A DNA stretch of 64,000 nucleotides from Filimonas sp. (lineage in GTDB: Bacteria; Bacteroidota; Bacteroidia; Chitinophagales; Chitinophagaceae). Within the stretch, counting starts at the first letter, position 1, and the number at the start of each line of letters is the position of its first letter. The position numbers were made by a program, and so were the translations under genes. The notes under the pieces are model-generated. The model did no database searches. It worked only from the letters and a program-made list of their open reading frames with translations, and was not told where the DNA came from. The DNA lies in contig JAFKHH010000013.1 in assembly GCA_017306865.1 (NCBI GenBank), positions 186,001 to 250,000 of the forward strand, read 5' to 3'. This document shows, piece after piece, positions 35,275 through 44,186 of this stretch.

Positions 35275-36136
35275 GGATATGGCTAACAAACTCACACTCG
35301 TAGAATGTCCCCGTGATGCAATGCAGGGCTGGGCGCATTTTATACCAACAGAAAAAAAGATTGAATACATCAATAGCCTGCTGGATGTGGGGTTTGATAC
35401 AATCGATTTTGGCAGTTTTGTTTCCCCCAAGGCCATACCTCAAATGGCAGATACAAAAGATGTATTGAAAGGTTTGCGCAGGGATAAGTTGAAAAGCAAG
35501 CTGCTTGCCATTATAGCCAATGTGCGTGGTGCAGAAGATGCGGTGCAGTATGACGAAATAACTTATCTCGGTTTTCCATTTTCTATCTCTCCAACTTTTC
35601 AGCAACGCAATACCAATAGTACAATTGAAGAAAGCCTCATACGTGTACAGGAAATACAAAACCTGTGTGTGAAACACAATAAGCAATTGGTGGTTTATCT
35701 CAGCATGGCCTTTGGTAATCCTTATGGGGATGTGTATAATGATGAAACCCTGCTTAAATGGGCAGACGAAATAGCCAAACTGGATGTGCAGATCATCTCA
35801 CTGGCAGATACAGTAGGCGTGGCATCCCCAGAGCAGATCACTTTTGCACTGGAAACATTAATGCCACACTATAGCAACGTTACCTTTGGTGTACACCTGC
35901 ACTCAACGCCTGCCAACTGGAAAGCAAAACTGGCAGCAGCCTATAACGCAGGCTGTACAAGATTTGATGGTGCATTAAAAGGTATTGGCGGTTGCCCTAT
36001 GGCACAGGATGAACTCGTGGGCAATATGAATACCGAATGGATGATCGATTATTTCAAGCAACAGAAAGTAGCCTTAGCATTGAACGAAGATGCGCTGAAC
36101 AGCTCTTTGTTGCTGGCAGATGGTGTGTTTTTGTGA
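35273..36136 (+). CDS. mvaB: Hydroxymethylglutaryl-CoA lyase
   Basis: Splits HMG-CoA into acetoacetate and acetyl-CoA in leucine breakdown or ketone metabolism. The 287-residue TIM-barrel protein starts 'LTLVECPRDAMQGW', where most homologues have GPRDGLQNE; the Arg-Asp pair is kept but the Glu that follows is not. 'FGVHLHST' supplies the metal-binding His pair, and the signature 'GIGGCPMAQDELVGN' with its catalytic Cys is intact. The ATG at 35273 and the one at 35279 are equally good. It lies alone, not next to leucine genes. Confidence 0.86.
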   Translation: MDMANKLTLVECPRDAMQGWAHFIPTEKKIEYINSLLDVGFDTIDFGSFVSPKAIPQMADTKDVLKGLRRDKLKSKLLAIIANVRGAEDAVQYDEITYLGFPFSISPTFQQRNTNSTIEESLIRVQEIQNLCVKHNKQLVVYLSMAFGNPYGDVYNDETLLKWADEIAKLDVQIISLADTVGVASPEQITFALETLMPHYSNVTFGVHLHSTPANWKAKLAAAYNAGCTRFDGALKGIGGCPMAQDELVGNMNTEWMIDYFKQQKVALALNEDALNSSLLLADGVFL

Positions 36137-36243
36137 GTAGTGAATTGTCAGTTGTGAGTCAATAGGAAGATCGCAATGGAAGGAGGCCCAAAGCATATAA
36201 TCAAATCTTTCCTTGCCGTTCGATTTATCGAACGGATAACAAT
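36136..36243. repeat. Composite repeat, inverted copy of 25551-25665
   Basis: Read on the minus strand it contains the palindrome CGTTCGATAAATCGAACG (36217-36234 on the plus strand), GCAAGGAAAG, a variable middle, and TATTGACTCACAACTGAC (complement of 36149-36171). The same order appears at 25551-25665 and the alignment is continuous over about 108 bases. Confidence 0.8.
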
Positions 36244-36313
36244 TAAACAATATAGCCATTCAACAATTAGCACCCTGCATTTCAAATCTTAAATCTCAAA
36301 TTTCAAATCAAAA

Positions 36314-37300
36314 ATGCAATTCCAGGTTCCTATTCATATCAAGCCATTAGAACCCCGTATTACCTACAGGGATAAGATATTATTGATCGGTTCCTGCTTT
36401 ACTGAGCATATTGGTAATTTCCTGATTGAGCAGAAGTTTGATGCGTTGCAAAACCCCAATGGTATTTTGTTCGACCCGGTAAGTGTATGCAATAGCCTGG
36501 TCTCTTATATTCAGAATAAACAATATGAAGAGAAAGACCTCTTTTATCTGAACGAGTGCTGGCATAGCTGGCAACACCATAGCCGGTTTTCAGGACTGGA
36601 CAAACAGCAGGTATTGCAACAGATCAATGCTTCGCAGCAGCAGGCACATACGTTCTTGAAGCAAGCTGACTGGTTGGTGATCACATTAGGCTCTTCTTTT
36701 CTATATAAACTGGCAGAAAATTATGTGCCTGTGGCTAACTGTCACAAAGCGCCTGCACAAACATTTATAAAACATCTTTCCACAATAGAGGAAACAGTTA
36801 CGGCACTGGATGGTACATTGCACCAGTTGTTTCATTTCAATCCATCATTGAAAATAGTATTCACCATAAGCCCGGTAAGGCATATCAGGGACGGTGTAAT
36901 AGAGAACAACAGGAGCAAAGCACGTTTACTGGAAGCAACACACCACCTTGTCAACAAGTTTGATAAGCTATATTATTTCCCGGCGTATGAATTGGTAATA
37001 GATGTTTTGCGCGATTATCGTTTTTATGATATAGACCTAGTACATCCCAATTATCCAGCAACACAATTTGTGCTGGAACATTTTGCCGCCAATTGCCTTG
37101 ATGCAGATGCTGCGGCATTGATGGAGGAGGTGAAAAAAATAGTGATTGCGAGAAAACATAAAGCGTTTAATCCTGCATCGCAACAGCATAAAAAATTTCT
37201 TGCTGCTACACTGGATAAGATCAAAGCATTACAGGAACAATACCCGTTTTTACAACTAAGAGAAGAGCAGGTATATTTTGAGAAAGAGTTGTCGGTATAA
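36314..37300 (+). CDS. GSCFA domain-containing protein
   Basis: 328 residues, cytoplasmic by sequence. The family is named after the GSCFA motif, here as 'KILLIGSCFTEHIGNFL' (23-39). 'PNGILFDPVSVCNSL' (about 50-64), 'WHSWQHHSRFSG' (about 87-98) and 'TLGSSFLYKL' (about 127-136) are the usual conserved blocks, and 'VFTISPVRHIRDG' follows near 178-190. The fold is SGNH-hydrolase-like and the Gly-Ser may be catalytic, so an esterase or lipase is likely; no substrate is known. Common in Bacteroidota. No operon partner. Confidence 0.88.
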   Translation: MQFQVPIHIKPLEPRITYRDKILLIGSCFTEHIGNFLIEQKFDALQNPNGILFDPVSVCNSLVSYIQNKQYEEKDLFYLNECWHSWQHHSRFSGLDKQQVLQQINASQQQAHTFLKQADWLVITLGSSFLYKLAENYVPVANCHKAPAQTFIKHLSTIEETVTALDGTLHQLFHFNPSLKIVFTISPVRHIRDGVIENNRSKARLLEATHHLVNKFDKLYYFPAYELVIDVLRDYRFYDIDLVHPNYPATQFVLEHFAANCLDADAAALMEEVKKIVIARKHKAFNPASQQHKKFLAATLDKIKALQEQYPFLQLREEQVYFEKELSV

Positions 37301-37330
37301 GTGTGAGGAAAATTTCACGTAAAGGTGCGA

Positions 37331-37440
37331 AGCTTGCCTGGATGACTAGTCGGACAGGTATCGCAAAGAAGACGCAAAGCTCGCAGAGAAAGGGCTGCCC
37401 TGCGTAACCCTGCGCACTCCCTGTCTCTGCGGTGAGAAGT
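37331..37440. repeat. Inverted copy of the 44-base CTTTGCG repeat and a GCGAAAG tail
   Basis: 37331-37374 is the reverse complement of 25359-25402 apart from about four differences. It leads into CGCAGAGAAAGGG and CCTGTCTCTGCGGTGAG, members of the CTTTGCG/CTCTGCG family that also appears at 9731, 25501, 48548 and 59640. Confidence 0.75.
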
Positions 37441-37455
37441 CGCATGGCGACCGGG

Positions 37456-38505
37456 CTACTCACAATACATCCTCATCTCGCTTCCTTCCGGGATAGTGCG
37501 TTCACCTAGCTCTGTTGCCTTTCGGTAATCATCACAAATACTTTTTTTCAATGCATCCAGGTTTTTCAGCTTGCCAAGAGACTCCTTATTTTCTTCGATC
37601 AATCGCATAGTAGCAGTTGCGCGGTTGATATAAAACGATGATTCCAACGGCTCCAGCTCTATTGCTTTTGTGTAGGCTGCAATGGCTTTTGCAAATTTGT
37701 TTTGCAAATAGAATACAGTGCCCTGCGTCATATAGACATAATCAAGGTTCTTGTCTATTCGCAGGCAATAATTAAGCTCGCCCAATGCATCAGCATAACG
37801 CTTATTTTCTATATAGGTTTTTGCCTTGTCGAATGCAATATAAAAATCACCGGTACCGGTAGTATATAACGTATTGCCCATTATAAACTGTTGCACTTCT
37901 TTTAAATTACCGGATGAGTACCATTCGCGCCACAATCCATTCATTTTTCCGCCAGACATTTCTCCGCGACGTTTTAATGCGCCATTGGGAAAATATTCTT
38001 CCAACACACCATCTTGTTGATTATTGCGATAGTAGCCAGAAAATTTAAGTGTGCCATCAGGATAAAACAGGCTTGCGTAGCCACTGATCTTACCGTTTTC
38101 TATGGTGCCGGTAAACCGTTTTGCACCGTTCAGATATGTTTCAATAAAGCTACCCGTATAGGCTGTAGTGTCATTCGCCCGGTAATATTTATTTCCCCTG
38201 AATTTAAGTGCAGATAAGGATGGAATACGCCTGAGTGAATCCGGCTTTTGCATGTACAACTTGGTAAAAATAAATATCAGTGTGTCGGGGCCGATCACCT
38301 TGAATACATTATTGATAGAGTCTTTGTCTGTTATACGCCTGTATGTGTGAATGTCATTCATGGGAACGGACTGATCGTCTTCCTGTATAACCGTAAGCGG
38401 AACAGAATCGATCATAAAAGCAACTTTGTTAGGAATTGTGTCCTGTGCAAACGAGCGGGACGCACAACAACAAAAGATTAATAAGAAGTAATGATATAAA
38501 CGCAC
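37456..38505 (-). CDS. Secreted MORN-repeat protein with C-terminal TPRs
   Basis: 349 residues with a signal peptide (MRLYHYFLLIFCCCASRSFAQ). The middle (about 100-215) has MORN-like repeats of the YwqK antitoxin type, e.g. 'GKISGYASLFYPDGTLKFSGYY', 'NGALKRRGEMSGGKMNGLWREW', in overlapping units of about 22 residues. The C-terminal 100 residues contain TPR helices ('YADALGELNYCL', 'FAKAIAAYTKAIELEP'). Both are binding modules; the protein is probably periplasmic or surface-attached and its partner is unknown. Annotation as a toxin antitoxin would rest on name only, and no toxin lies nearby. Confidence 0.82.
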   Translation of the reverse strand: MRLYHYFLLIFCCCASRSFAQDTIPNKVAFMIDSVPLTVIQEDDQSVPMNDIHTYRRITDKDSINNVFKVIGPDTLIFIFTKLYMQKPDSLRRIPSLSALKFRGNKYYRANDTTAYTGSFIETYLNGAKRFTGTIENGKISGYASLFYPDGTLKFSGYYRNNQQDGVLEEYFPNGALKRRGEMSGGKMNGLWREWYSSGNLKEVQQFIMGNTLYTTGTGDFYIAFDKAKTYIENKRYADALGELNYCLRIDKNLDYVYMTQGTVFYLQNKFAKAIAAYTKAIELEPLESSFYINRATATMRLIEENKESLGKLKNLDALKKSICDDYRKATELGERTIPEGSEMRMYCE

Positions 38506-38648
38506 AGTTAGGGCTTTAGTTAATCAATTTACAGAAATTGATGCATTGTTTAATTGTTGAATAGTTAAATTGTTATCCTGCGTCATGTTTTAAGAAGGTG
38601 AGTGGTGAGTAAGTCTATTCACGATTGCCGTTTTCCGATTCACGCGCA

Positions 38649-39257
38649 TTAATGTATCCTATCTCCACGCACCTCCATACTATTCATCACATCGGTTTCG
38701 TATGCCAGCCATTCCTGCCAGCGCTTGCGCACCTTTTCCTTTTCAACATAAGTTTCTGCCAGGTCTATGAATAAGGTATAATGCCCCGCCTCACTCTCCA
38801 TAAAACGCCTGTAAAAATTGCGCATGTATTCATCATTGAGTCCTTCACTCAGTCGTTTAAAACGCTCACAACTGCGCGCCTCTATAAGTGCCATTGTCAG
38901 TAGCTGGTCCAGCATACGGTCCTCTAAGTGGCCGCCTTTCGCCTGGAACTCGATCAGCTTATTTACATATACGTCTTTACGTTGTTTGCCCAACGTCAGG
39001 TTACGCTTACGTAATTCCTGCAATACCAGCCTGAAGTGTCCCCATTCCTCCGTTACGATAGGGGCAAGCTCAAATACCAGTTTTTCCTTGTCGGAATAGC
39101 GTTGTATCAGCGTGATACATGTAGTGGCCGCCTTTTGCTCACAGTATGCATGATCTGTCAGTATCTCTTCCAGGCTTATGCTGGCCAGGTCTACCCAGCG
39201 TGGGTCTGTCGGTAATTGTAAGCCCAATATATTTTTCGTGTGTTCGCTTAATTCCAT
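38649..39257 (-). CDS. miaE: tRNA-(ms2io6A) hydroxylase MiaE
   Basis: Non-heme diiron monooxygenase that hydroxylates the isopentenyl group of 2-methylthio-N6-isopentenyladenosine in tRNA. The 202-residue ferritin-like protein has two ExxH motifs: one in TEEWGHF (about 88-94) and one in ESEAGHY (about 160-166), plus Glu in 'DHAYCEQKAATTC' and 'LIEARSCERF'. The frame reaches 39308, but the Met at 39255-39257 gives the expected start. MiaA and MiaB are not in the window. Confidence 0.9.
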   Translation of the reverse strand: MELSEHTKNILGLQLPTDPRWVDLASISLEEILTDHAYCEQKAATTCITLIQRYSDKEKLVFELAPIVTEEWGHFRLVLQELRKRNLTLGKQRKDVYVNKLIEFQAKGGHLEDRMLDQLLTMALIEARSCERFKRLSEGLNDEYMRNFYRRFMESEAGHYTLFIDLAETYVEKEKVRKRWQEWLAYETDVMNSMEVRGDRIH

Positions 39258-39355
39258 AATAATTTCAAAGTTTACTAGTTCCAAAGTTTCAAAAGTTGAT
39301 AGTCTCATTGAAACGCTGAAAATTTTTAGACTTTCTTCGCAAAAATAAGTTCTTT

Positions 39356-39363
39356 AGTTTTGA
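39356..39363 (+). promoter_or_regulatory. -7 box of the bioF-type gene
   Basis: TAGTTTTG fits TAnnTTTG and ends three bases before the ATG at 39367, again predicting an almost leaderless message. A TTTC at 39333-39336 lies 19 bases upstream and may be the -33 element. Confidence 0.6.
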
Positions 39364-39366
39364 ATC

Positions 39367-40470
39367 ATGTATAACGATGAATTTCTTAGCCGCAAGCTGG
39401 CGGAACGTAAAGAAAATAATGCTTTTCGCACGCTAAGATTACCGGTAAATGCAATAGACTTTTGCTCCAACGATTACCTGGGATTGGCGCATTCCGGCGC
39501 ATTGCATGTGGGAAACGGTTTGTCTGCCGGTGCTGCCGGTTCTCGTCTGCTGGCAGGAAATTATCCGCTGATAGAGCAGGTAGAAAAGGAAATTGCAGCT
39601 TTCCATGAAGCAGAGGCCGCACTTATTTTCAATTCAGGGTATGATGCGAATGTGGGAGTGTTGTCTGCTATACCGCAGCGGGGCGATGTTGTCATCTACG
39701 ATTTTTTGAGCCACGCCTCCATTCGTGATGGCATACGGTTGTCGTTTGCACAGTCTTATTCTTTTCTGCATAACGATATGACGGATCTTGAACGGAGATT
39801 GCAACAGGTGAAAGAGACTGCTGTGAACATCTTCGTTGTTACAGAAACAGTATTTAGCATGGACGGAGACCAGTGCCCATTGCAAGAGCTGGTCCTGTTA
39901 TGCAAAAAATATAATGCGCACCTGGTCGTGGATGAAGCCCATGCAACAGGCGTTATAGGGCAGAGGGGAGAGGGCTTAGTGCAGGCGGAAGGATTGCAGG
40001 GCGACATATTCTGCCGTGTACAAACATTTGGCAAAGGGTGCGGCTGCCACGGTGCAGCCGTATTGGGTTCAGAAAGCCTGCGCAGTTACCTGGTCAACTT
40101 TGCGCGTAGCTTCATTTATACAACGGCGCTACCTGAGCATGCCGTTGCTGTGATACAGCGTAGTTATGCGTTATTCCCAACTATGAATGCAGAGCGTGCG
40201 CATCTGCGGAAGATCATTCAATATTTCCAGGATGCAGTACTGCCGTACGAGAAATTACCATCGCAAACACCTATACAGATTGTAATAGTGCCTGGCAACG
40301 AGGAAGTGAAAGCGCTGGCTAGTAAGCTGCAACAAAACGGGCTGGATGTAAGGCCTATCCTATACCCAACCGTACCGAAAGGAAAAGAAAGATTAAGAAT
40401 TGTACTACATGCGTATAATACAGACGAGGATATGAAGAGCCTAATTGAAAATTTGAAATTTGAGATTTAA
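39367..40470 (+). CDS. bioF: 8-amino-7-oxononanoate synthase-type aminotransferase
   Basis: PLP enzyme of the alpha-oxoamine synthase family. In biotin synthesis BioF joins pimeloyl-ACP or -CoA with alanine. The 367-residue protein shows 'NDYLGLA' (35-41), 'GAAGSRLLAGNY' (55-66), 'NSGYDANVG', the PLP-contacting Asp189 and His192 (VVDEAHATG), and the Schiff-base Lys223 in TFGKGCG. Related enzymes (glycine C-acetyltransferase, serine palmitoyltransferase) share these, and no other bio gene is nearby; BioF is the best fit by length and by the short N-terminus, not certain. Confidence 0.83.
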   Translation: MYNDEFLSRKLAERKENNAFRTLRLPVNAIDFCSNDYLGLAHSGALHVGNGLSAGAAGSRLLAGNYPLIEQVEKEIAAFHEAEAALIFNSGYDANVGVLSAIPQRGDVVIYDFLSHASIRDGIRLSFAQSYSFLHNDMTDLERRLQQVKETAVNIFVVTETVFSMDGDQCPLQELVLLCKKYNAHLVVDEAHATGVIGQRGEGLVQAEGLQGDIFCRVQTFGKGCGCHGAAVLGSESLRSYLVNFARSFIYTTALPEHAVAVIQRSYALFPTMNAERAHLRKIIQYFQDAVLPYEKLPSQTPIQIVIVPGNEEVKALASKLQQNGLDVRPILYPTVPKGKERLRIVLHAYNTDEDMKSLIENLKFEI

Positions 40471-40483
40471 AATGGGCTTTTGT

Positions 40484-40522
40484 ATTGCTAAATTGTTATA
40501 TGGATAAATGGTTAAATTGTTA
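40484..40522. repeat. ATTGTT-family run between convergent genes
   Basis: ATTGCTAAATTGTTATATGG then ATAAATGGTTAAATTGTTAT lie head to tail, not as an inverted pair. The gap 40471-40606 holds nothing else that I recognise. Confidence 0.6.
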
Positions 40523-40606
40523 TTTCCGCAAATAAAAAACGTGGCCATTCGCTTAGCGCTTGTCTATGGTGTTTTCTCTCTATAAACTTTTATGTACTTA
40601 TAAACC

Positions 40607-40984
40607 CTATATACTTTTCTTCAGCTTCGCTATTCTTTGCAGTGCCATCATGTCCAGCGATGTGGTATGGGCAACATAGTACTCGTAAAGCATCAGTGTT
40701 TTTAAATTAAAGGGCGCATCTTCCCGTATTTCATATAGCACATCCGCAGCTATTTTCATACTGGTTGGCGTATAGCCATATTTTGTCAGCAACACATCCA
40801 GGAATTGTTCATCCGGGATAGCCAGTATATCTTCCAGTGTATGCGTGCCATATTCATTTCTCAATTCTGTACTTAATGTTTTATCTGTGCCCAGATCGTT
40901 TCCCAGCCGGAGTTTATCCAGCAAACGCTGTAAAAAACGGCTCAATTCGTCCAGTTGATTTTCCAGGTAATCCCTTTTTAGCAT
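40607..40984 (-). CDS. Uncharacterised small helical protein
   Basis: 125 residues, charged, without signal peptide or membrane segment. Starts MLKRDYLENQLDELSRFLQRLLDK, a leucine-rich helix that could form a coiled coil, and continues with mostly helical regions ('TLEDILAIPDEQFLDVLLTKYG', 'MKIAADVLYEIRED'). I do not recognise the family. It is convergent with bioF and divergent from the penicillin acylase gene 165 bases away. Confidence 0.65.
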   Translation of the reverse strand: MLKRDYLENQLDELSRFLQRLLDKLRLGNDLGTDKTLSTELRNEYGTHTLEDILAIPDEQFLDVLLTKYGYTPTSMKIAADVLYEIREDAPFNLKTLMLYEYYVAHTTSLDMMALQRIAKLKKSI

Positions 40985-41149
40985 AATAGCGGGTTTTTTG
41001 CATCGTAAAAGTACTTATACCTGCGCGATCCTTCAATATTTCGCAGGTTTGTTTGCCAGAGACGGTTTATGTCCAAAAACATCTTTATTTTGCCGCCTGT
41101 TGTACAGGTTTTTGAGCTATTTTCATTGTTTAATTGCTAATTGCTTTAC

Positions 41150-43621
41150 ATGCGTATAATTCCCTTTATCCTTACTGCATTGCTAACTGCTGGTTTAATT
41201 GTAGTGTTGGATATACAATTGCAAATAGGCGGCAGTAAAACGCCACGATTGGGCAATTTTTTATCTCCCCAAAAAGGTTTCTGGCAAAATGCCGAACCTA
41301 TCGAGACGCAATTCAATCTGAATCTTACATCTGATAAGCTGGAAGGTAAAGTAGAAGTGTACATGGATGAGCGCATGGTTCCCCGTGTGTATGCTCAAAA
41401 AGTGAATGACGCGTATTTTGTACAAGGGTATTTACATGCAAAGTTCAGGCTCTGGCAGATGGAAATACAAACGCATGCAGCTTCGGGCAGGTTAAGTGAG
41501 ATTATGGGTGCTAAAGCAAATGGGGTGGATTTCCTGAGGAGAGATAAGCAGTTTCGCCGTTTAGGGATGGTGTATGCTGCGGAAAAATCCCTGAAAGCAA
41601 TGGAAGCTGATACGCTTACCAAAAAAGCAATGGATGCGTACACCGCCGGTGTAAATATGTACATCTCCAACCTGGCTGAAGGCCAATATCCATTGGAGTA
41701 TAAGTTGCTTAATTATAAACCTGAATTGTGGAGCAACCTGAAAACGGCTTTGTTCCTGAAATATATGTCCTTTGATCTTGCAGGGTATGAGAATGATTTT
41801 GAAATGACGAATGCAAGAGGAATTTTTACAAAAGAGCAATTCGAGAAGTTATATCCTTACGGTCAGGATTCCCTTGATCCCATCATTCCGCGCGGGGCAC
41901 AGTTTAAAGAGCCGGGATTAGCGGTTAAAAAACCGGCAGGTGTAGATTCTGTGTACCTGCAGTTCAAAGAAGCAAAAACAATCGTAGACAGCCTGATCAA
42001 ACCGGATAAAAGCAATGGTAGCAATAACTGGGCTGTGGGTGGTGCGAAAACACAAAGCAGCAGGCCCATTTTGTGTAATGATCCGCACCTGGGACTAAAT
42101 CTCCCATCCCTGTGGTTTGAAATGCAGATCAGCACGCCTGCGTATAATGCTTACGGGGTATCCTTTCCAGGCTCGCCGTCCATTATTATCGGGTTCAATG
42201 ATAATTGCGCATTTGGCTTTACCAATGCTATGCGGGATGTGCGCGACTATTACGAGATTAAGTTTAAAGACGCTTCAAAAAAAGAATATTGGTTCCAGGG
42301 GCGCTGGCAACCTGCTACTATACGTGACGAAGTAATAAAGATCAAAGGAGCTGTGGCGGATACAGAGCATATACCTATGACTGTATGGGGGCCTACCATG
42401 TACGATGCCTCTTTCCCTGATCCGTCAGGTACAGGTAAGGCTTATGCCTGCCGCTGGGCTGCACATGACGAAAGCAATGAACTGCGTACGTTCATACTAC
42501 TGAACTATTCCAAAAATTATTACGACTACCAAAACGCCATTGCAACTTTCTCTTGCCCCGGGCAGAATATGATCTTTGCATGCCGTACAGGTGATATTGC
42601 CATCAGGCAACAGGGTAGCTTTCCTGCCAAATGGAGGCGCCAGGGCGATTTTGTAATGCCGGGAGAAGACAGCTCGTATGCATGGCAGGGCACGATACCG
42701 GAAGAGGATAACATCATTATGCACAACCCGCCGCGTGATTTTGTAAGCAGTGCAAACCAGTTACCTTACGATACTGCTTATCCATATTACCTGGGTGGTT
42801 CTTACCCGCCATACCGTGGTTTTATTATTAACCGTGAGTTGGATAGAATGTCGGGTATTACAACGGATGATATGAAAGCGTTACAAACAAGTAACTATAA
42901 CATCTTTGCGGAAATGGCGCGCCCTGTTTTATTGAAATACATAGATTCAACTTCATTGAATACAAATGCAAAAAAATATTACAGCCTGTTACAGCAATGG
43001 GATTTACGCAATGATGCAAAGTCTGCTGGCGCAACTGTTTTTGCTGTGCTTTGGGATGAACTGATGAAGGCAATGTATAAAGATGAATTAGGGCAAACAA
43101 AACTGCCTGTTCCCTGGCCGGATGAAAGTACGTTGCTCGAAAGCCTGCTGAAAGATTCCTCATACGAATTTGCAGATGACATAACTACAAAAGATAAAGT
43201 AGAAACCGTTTCTGATATAATGCGTATTGCTATGGATTCTGCAACGGCTAAGTTGGCTGGGTTGGAAATGCGGGATGCTTTGCTTTGGACGAAATATAAG
43301 GATAGTGGTATTAAACATTTACTGGGTTTGCCATCACTTAGCAGGCTACATTTAATAAGTGGGGGAGGTGAGTTTTCTGTAAATGCATTCAAACAATATC
43401 ATGGGCCGAGCTGGCGAATGGTGGTAGAGCTTACAAATGAGGTGAACGCGTATGGCGTATATCCTGGAGGACAAAGCGGCAACCCTGGCAGCAGGTATTA
43501 TGATGATTTTGTAGATACCTGGCTTGCCGGAAAATACTTCAAATTACAATTAATGCCAGAAGAGTTAATGAAGCAACAGCTCAAAGATCTGAAAGGCCAC
43601 ATGACATTTAGCAAATCATAA
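41150..43621 (+). CDS. Penicillin acylase family (Ntn) amidohydrolase
   Basis: 823 residues from the ATG at 41150 (a TTG at 41141 is in frame). Family members are periplasmic Ntn hydrolases that cleave amides such as N-acyl-homoserine lactones, acyl-amino acids or penicillins, after self-cutting to expose an N-terminal Ser. The propeptide/beta junction is seen at 'KSNGSNNWAVGG' (about 290), Ser being the nucleophile, followed by 'LCNDPHLGLNLPSLWFE'. An N-terminal hydrophobic segment (about 1-22) anchors or exports it. The substrate cannot be told; quorum-signal or cell-wall amides are options. Its stop is ten bases before a small membrane protein gene. Confidence 0.88.
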   Translation: MRIIPFILTALLTAGLIVVLDIQLQIGGSKTPRLGNFLSPQKGFWQNAEPIETQFNLNLTSDKLEGKVEVYMDERMVPRVYAQKVNDAYFVQGYLHAKFRLWQMEIQTHAASGRLSEIMGAKANGVDFLRRDKQFRRLGMVYAAEKSLKAMEADTLTKKAMDAYTAGVNMYISNLAEGQYPLEYKLLNYKPELWSNLKTALFLKYMSFDLAGYENDFEMTNARGIFTKEQFEKLYPYGQDSLDPIIPRGAQFKEPGLAVKKPAGVDSVYLQFKEAKTIVDSLIKPDKSNGSNNWAVGGAKTQSSRPILCNDPHLGLNLPSLWFEMQISTPAYNAYGVSFPGSPSIIIGFNDNCAFGFTNAMRDVRDYYEIKFKDASKKEYWFQGRWQPATIRDEVIKIKGAVADTEHIPMTVWGPTMYDASFPDPSGTGKAYACRWAAHDESNELRTFILLNYSKNYYDYQNAIATFSCPGQNMIFACRTGDIAIRQQGSFPAKWRRQGDFVMPGEDSSYAWQGTIPEEDNIIMHNPPRDFVSSANQLPYDTAYPYYLGGSYPPYRGFIINRELDRMSGITTDDMKALQTSNYNIFAEMARPVLLKYIDSTSLNTNAKKYYSLLQQWDLRNDAKSAGATVFAVLWDELMKAMYKDELGQTKLPVPWPDESTLLESLLKDSSYEFADDITTKDKVETVSDIMRIAMDSATAKLAGLEMRDALLWTKYKDSGIKHLLGLPSLSRLHLISGGGEFSVNAFKQYHGPSWRMVVELTNEVNAYGVYPGGQSGNPGSRYYDDFVDTWLAGKYFKLQLMPEELMKQQLKDLKGHMTFSKS

Positions 43622-43631
43622 AACAACGCAG

Positions 43632-43982
43632 ATGAAGTTTACTATAGGATTATTTCTGACGGCTCTTTTAGGCTTTGCTGCACCATTATATTTACCGTGG
43701 TGGAGTTTTGCAGTTACTTCATTTGGCGTAGCGTTACTTATTCCTCAGCCACCGGGAAAGTCTTTCCTGGTAGGCTTTTGTGCCTTATTTGTACTATGGG
43801 GTATGCATACGTTTCTTATAGATACGATGAATGCTCATATCCTTTCAGAGAAAATAGCGCCCTTGCTACACCTGGGCAATTCTGGCTTCCTGCTCATATT
43901 AGTTACAGCGTTGATCGGCGGCCTTATTTCAGGATTGGCTGCGCTTTCAGGCGCATACGCTACCAGGCTGAAGAAAGCTTAG
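43632..43982 (+). CDS. Small integral membrane protein downstream of the acylase
   Basis: 116 residues with about four hydrophobic segments (about 3-18, 22-37, 43-60, 80-105) and a short basic tail (RLKKA). I recognise no named family. It starts 10 bases after the acylase stop, so both are probably one transcript, but no functional link is known. Confidence 0.72.
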   Translation: MKFTIGLFLTALLGFAAPLYLPWWSFAVTSFGVALLIPQPPGKSFLVGFCALFVLWGMHTFLIDTMNAHILSEKIAPLLHLGNSGFLLILVTALIGGLISGLAALSGAYATRLKKA

Positions 43983-43983
43983 G

Positions 43984-44090
43984 GAAAGTACAAAGTACGA
44001 GGTACTAAGTACTAAGTAGGAGAGGCTTTTTAAGCCGGGTATCTGCTTTACTTCGTACTTAGTACTTTGCATTTCGTACTTCTTCTTATT
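43984..44090. repeat. GTACTTAGTAC-family inverted pair with central hairpin
   Basis: 43984-44018 (AAGTACAAAGTACGAGGTACT...) and 44051-44088 (CTTCGTACTTAGTACTTTGC...) are inverted arms; between them GGCTT-TTT-AAGCC (44024-44036) forms a small stem. Members of the family also occur at 25317-25345, 58839-58860 and 61605-61637. Confidence 0.75.
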
Positions 44091-44186
44091 GTTTGCCGTT
44101 CAAAAAAATTAACTAATTACTAGATGCTGCAGCATTGATTTAATCCTTATTTCTACGATATTGCTACCTATACCTATCCCATTTAC

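Noticed and set aside
37456-38505. Toxin-antitoxin antitoxin (YwqK-like)
   Set aside because: The MORN repeats are similar, but the protein is secreted, has TPRs and has no toxin partner next to it.
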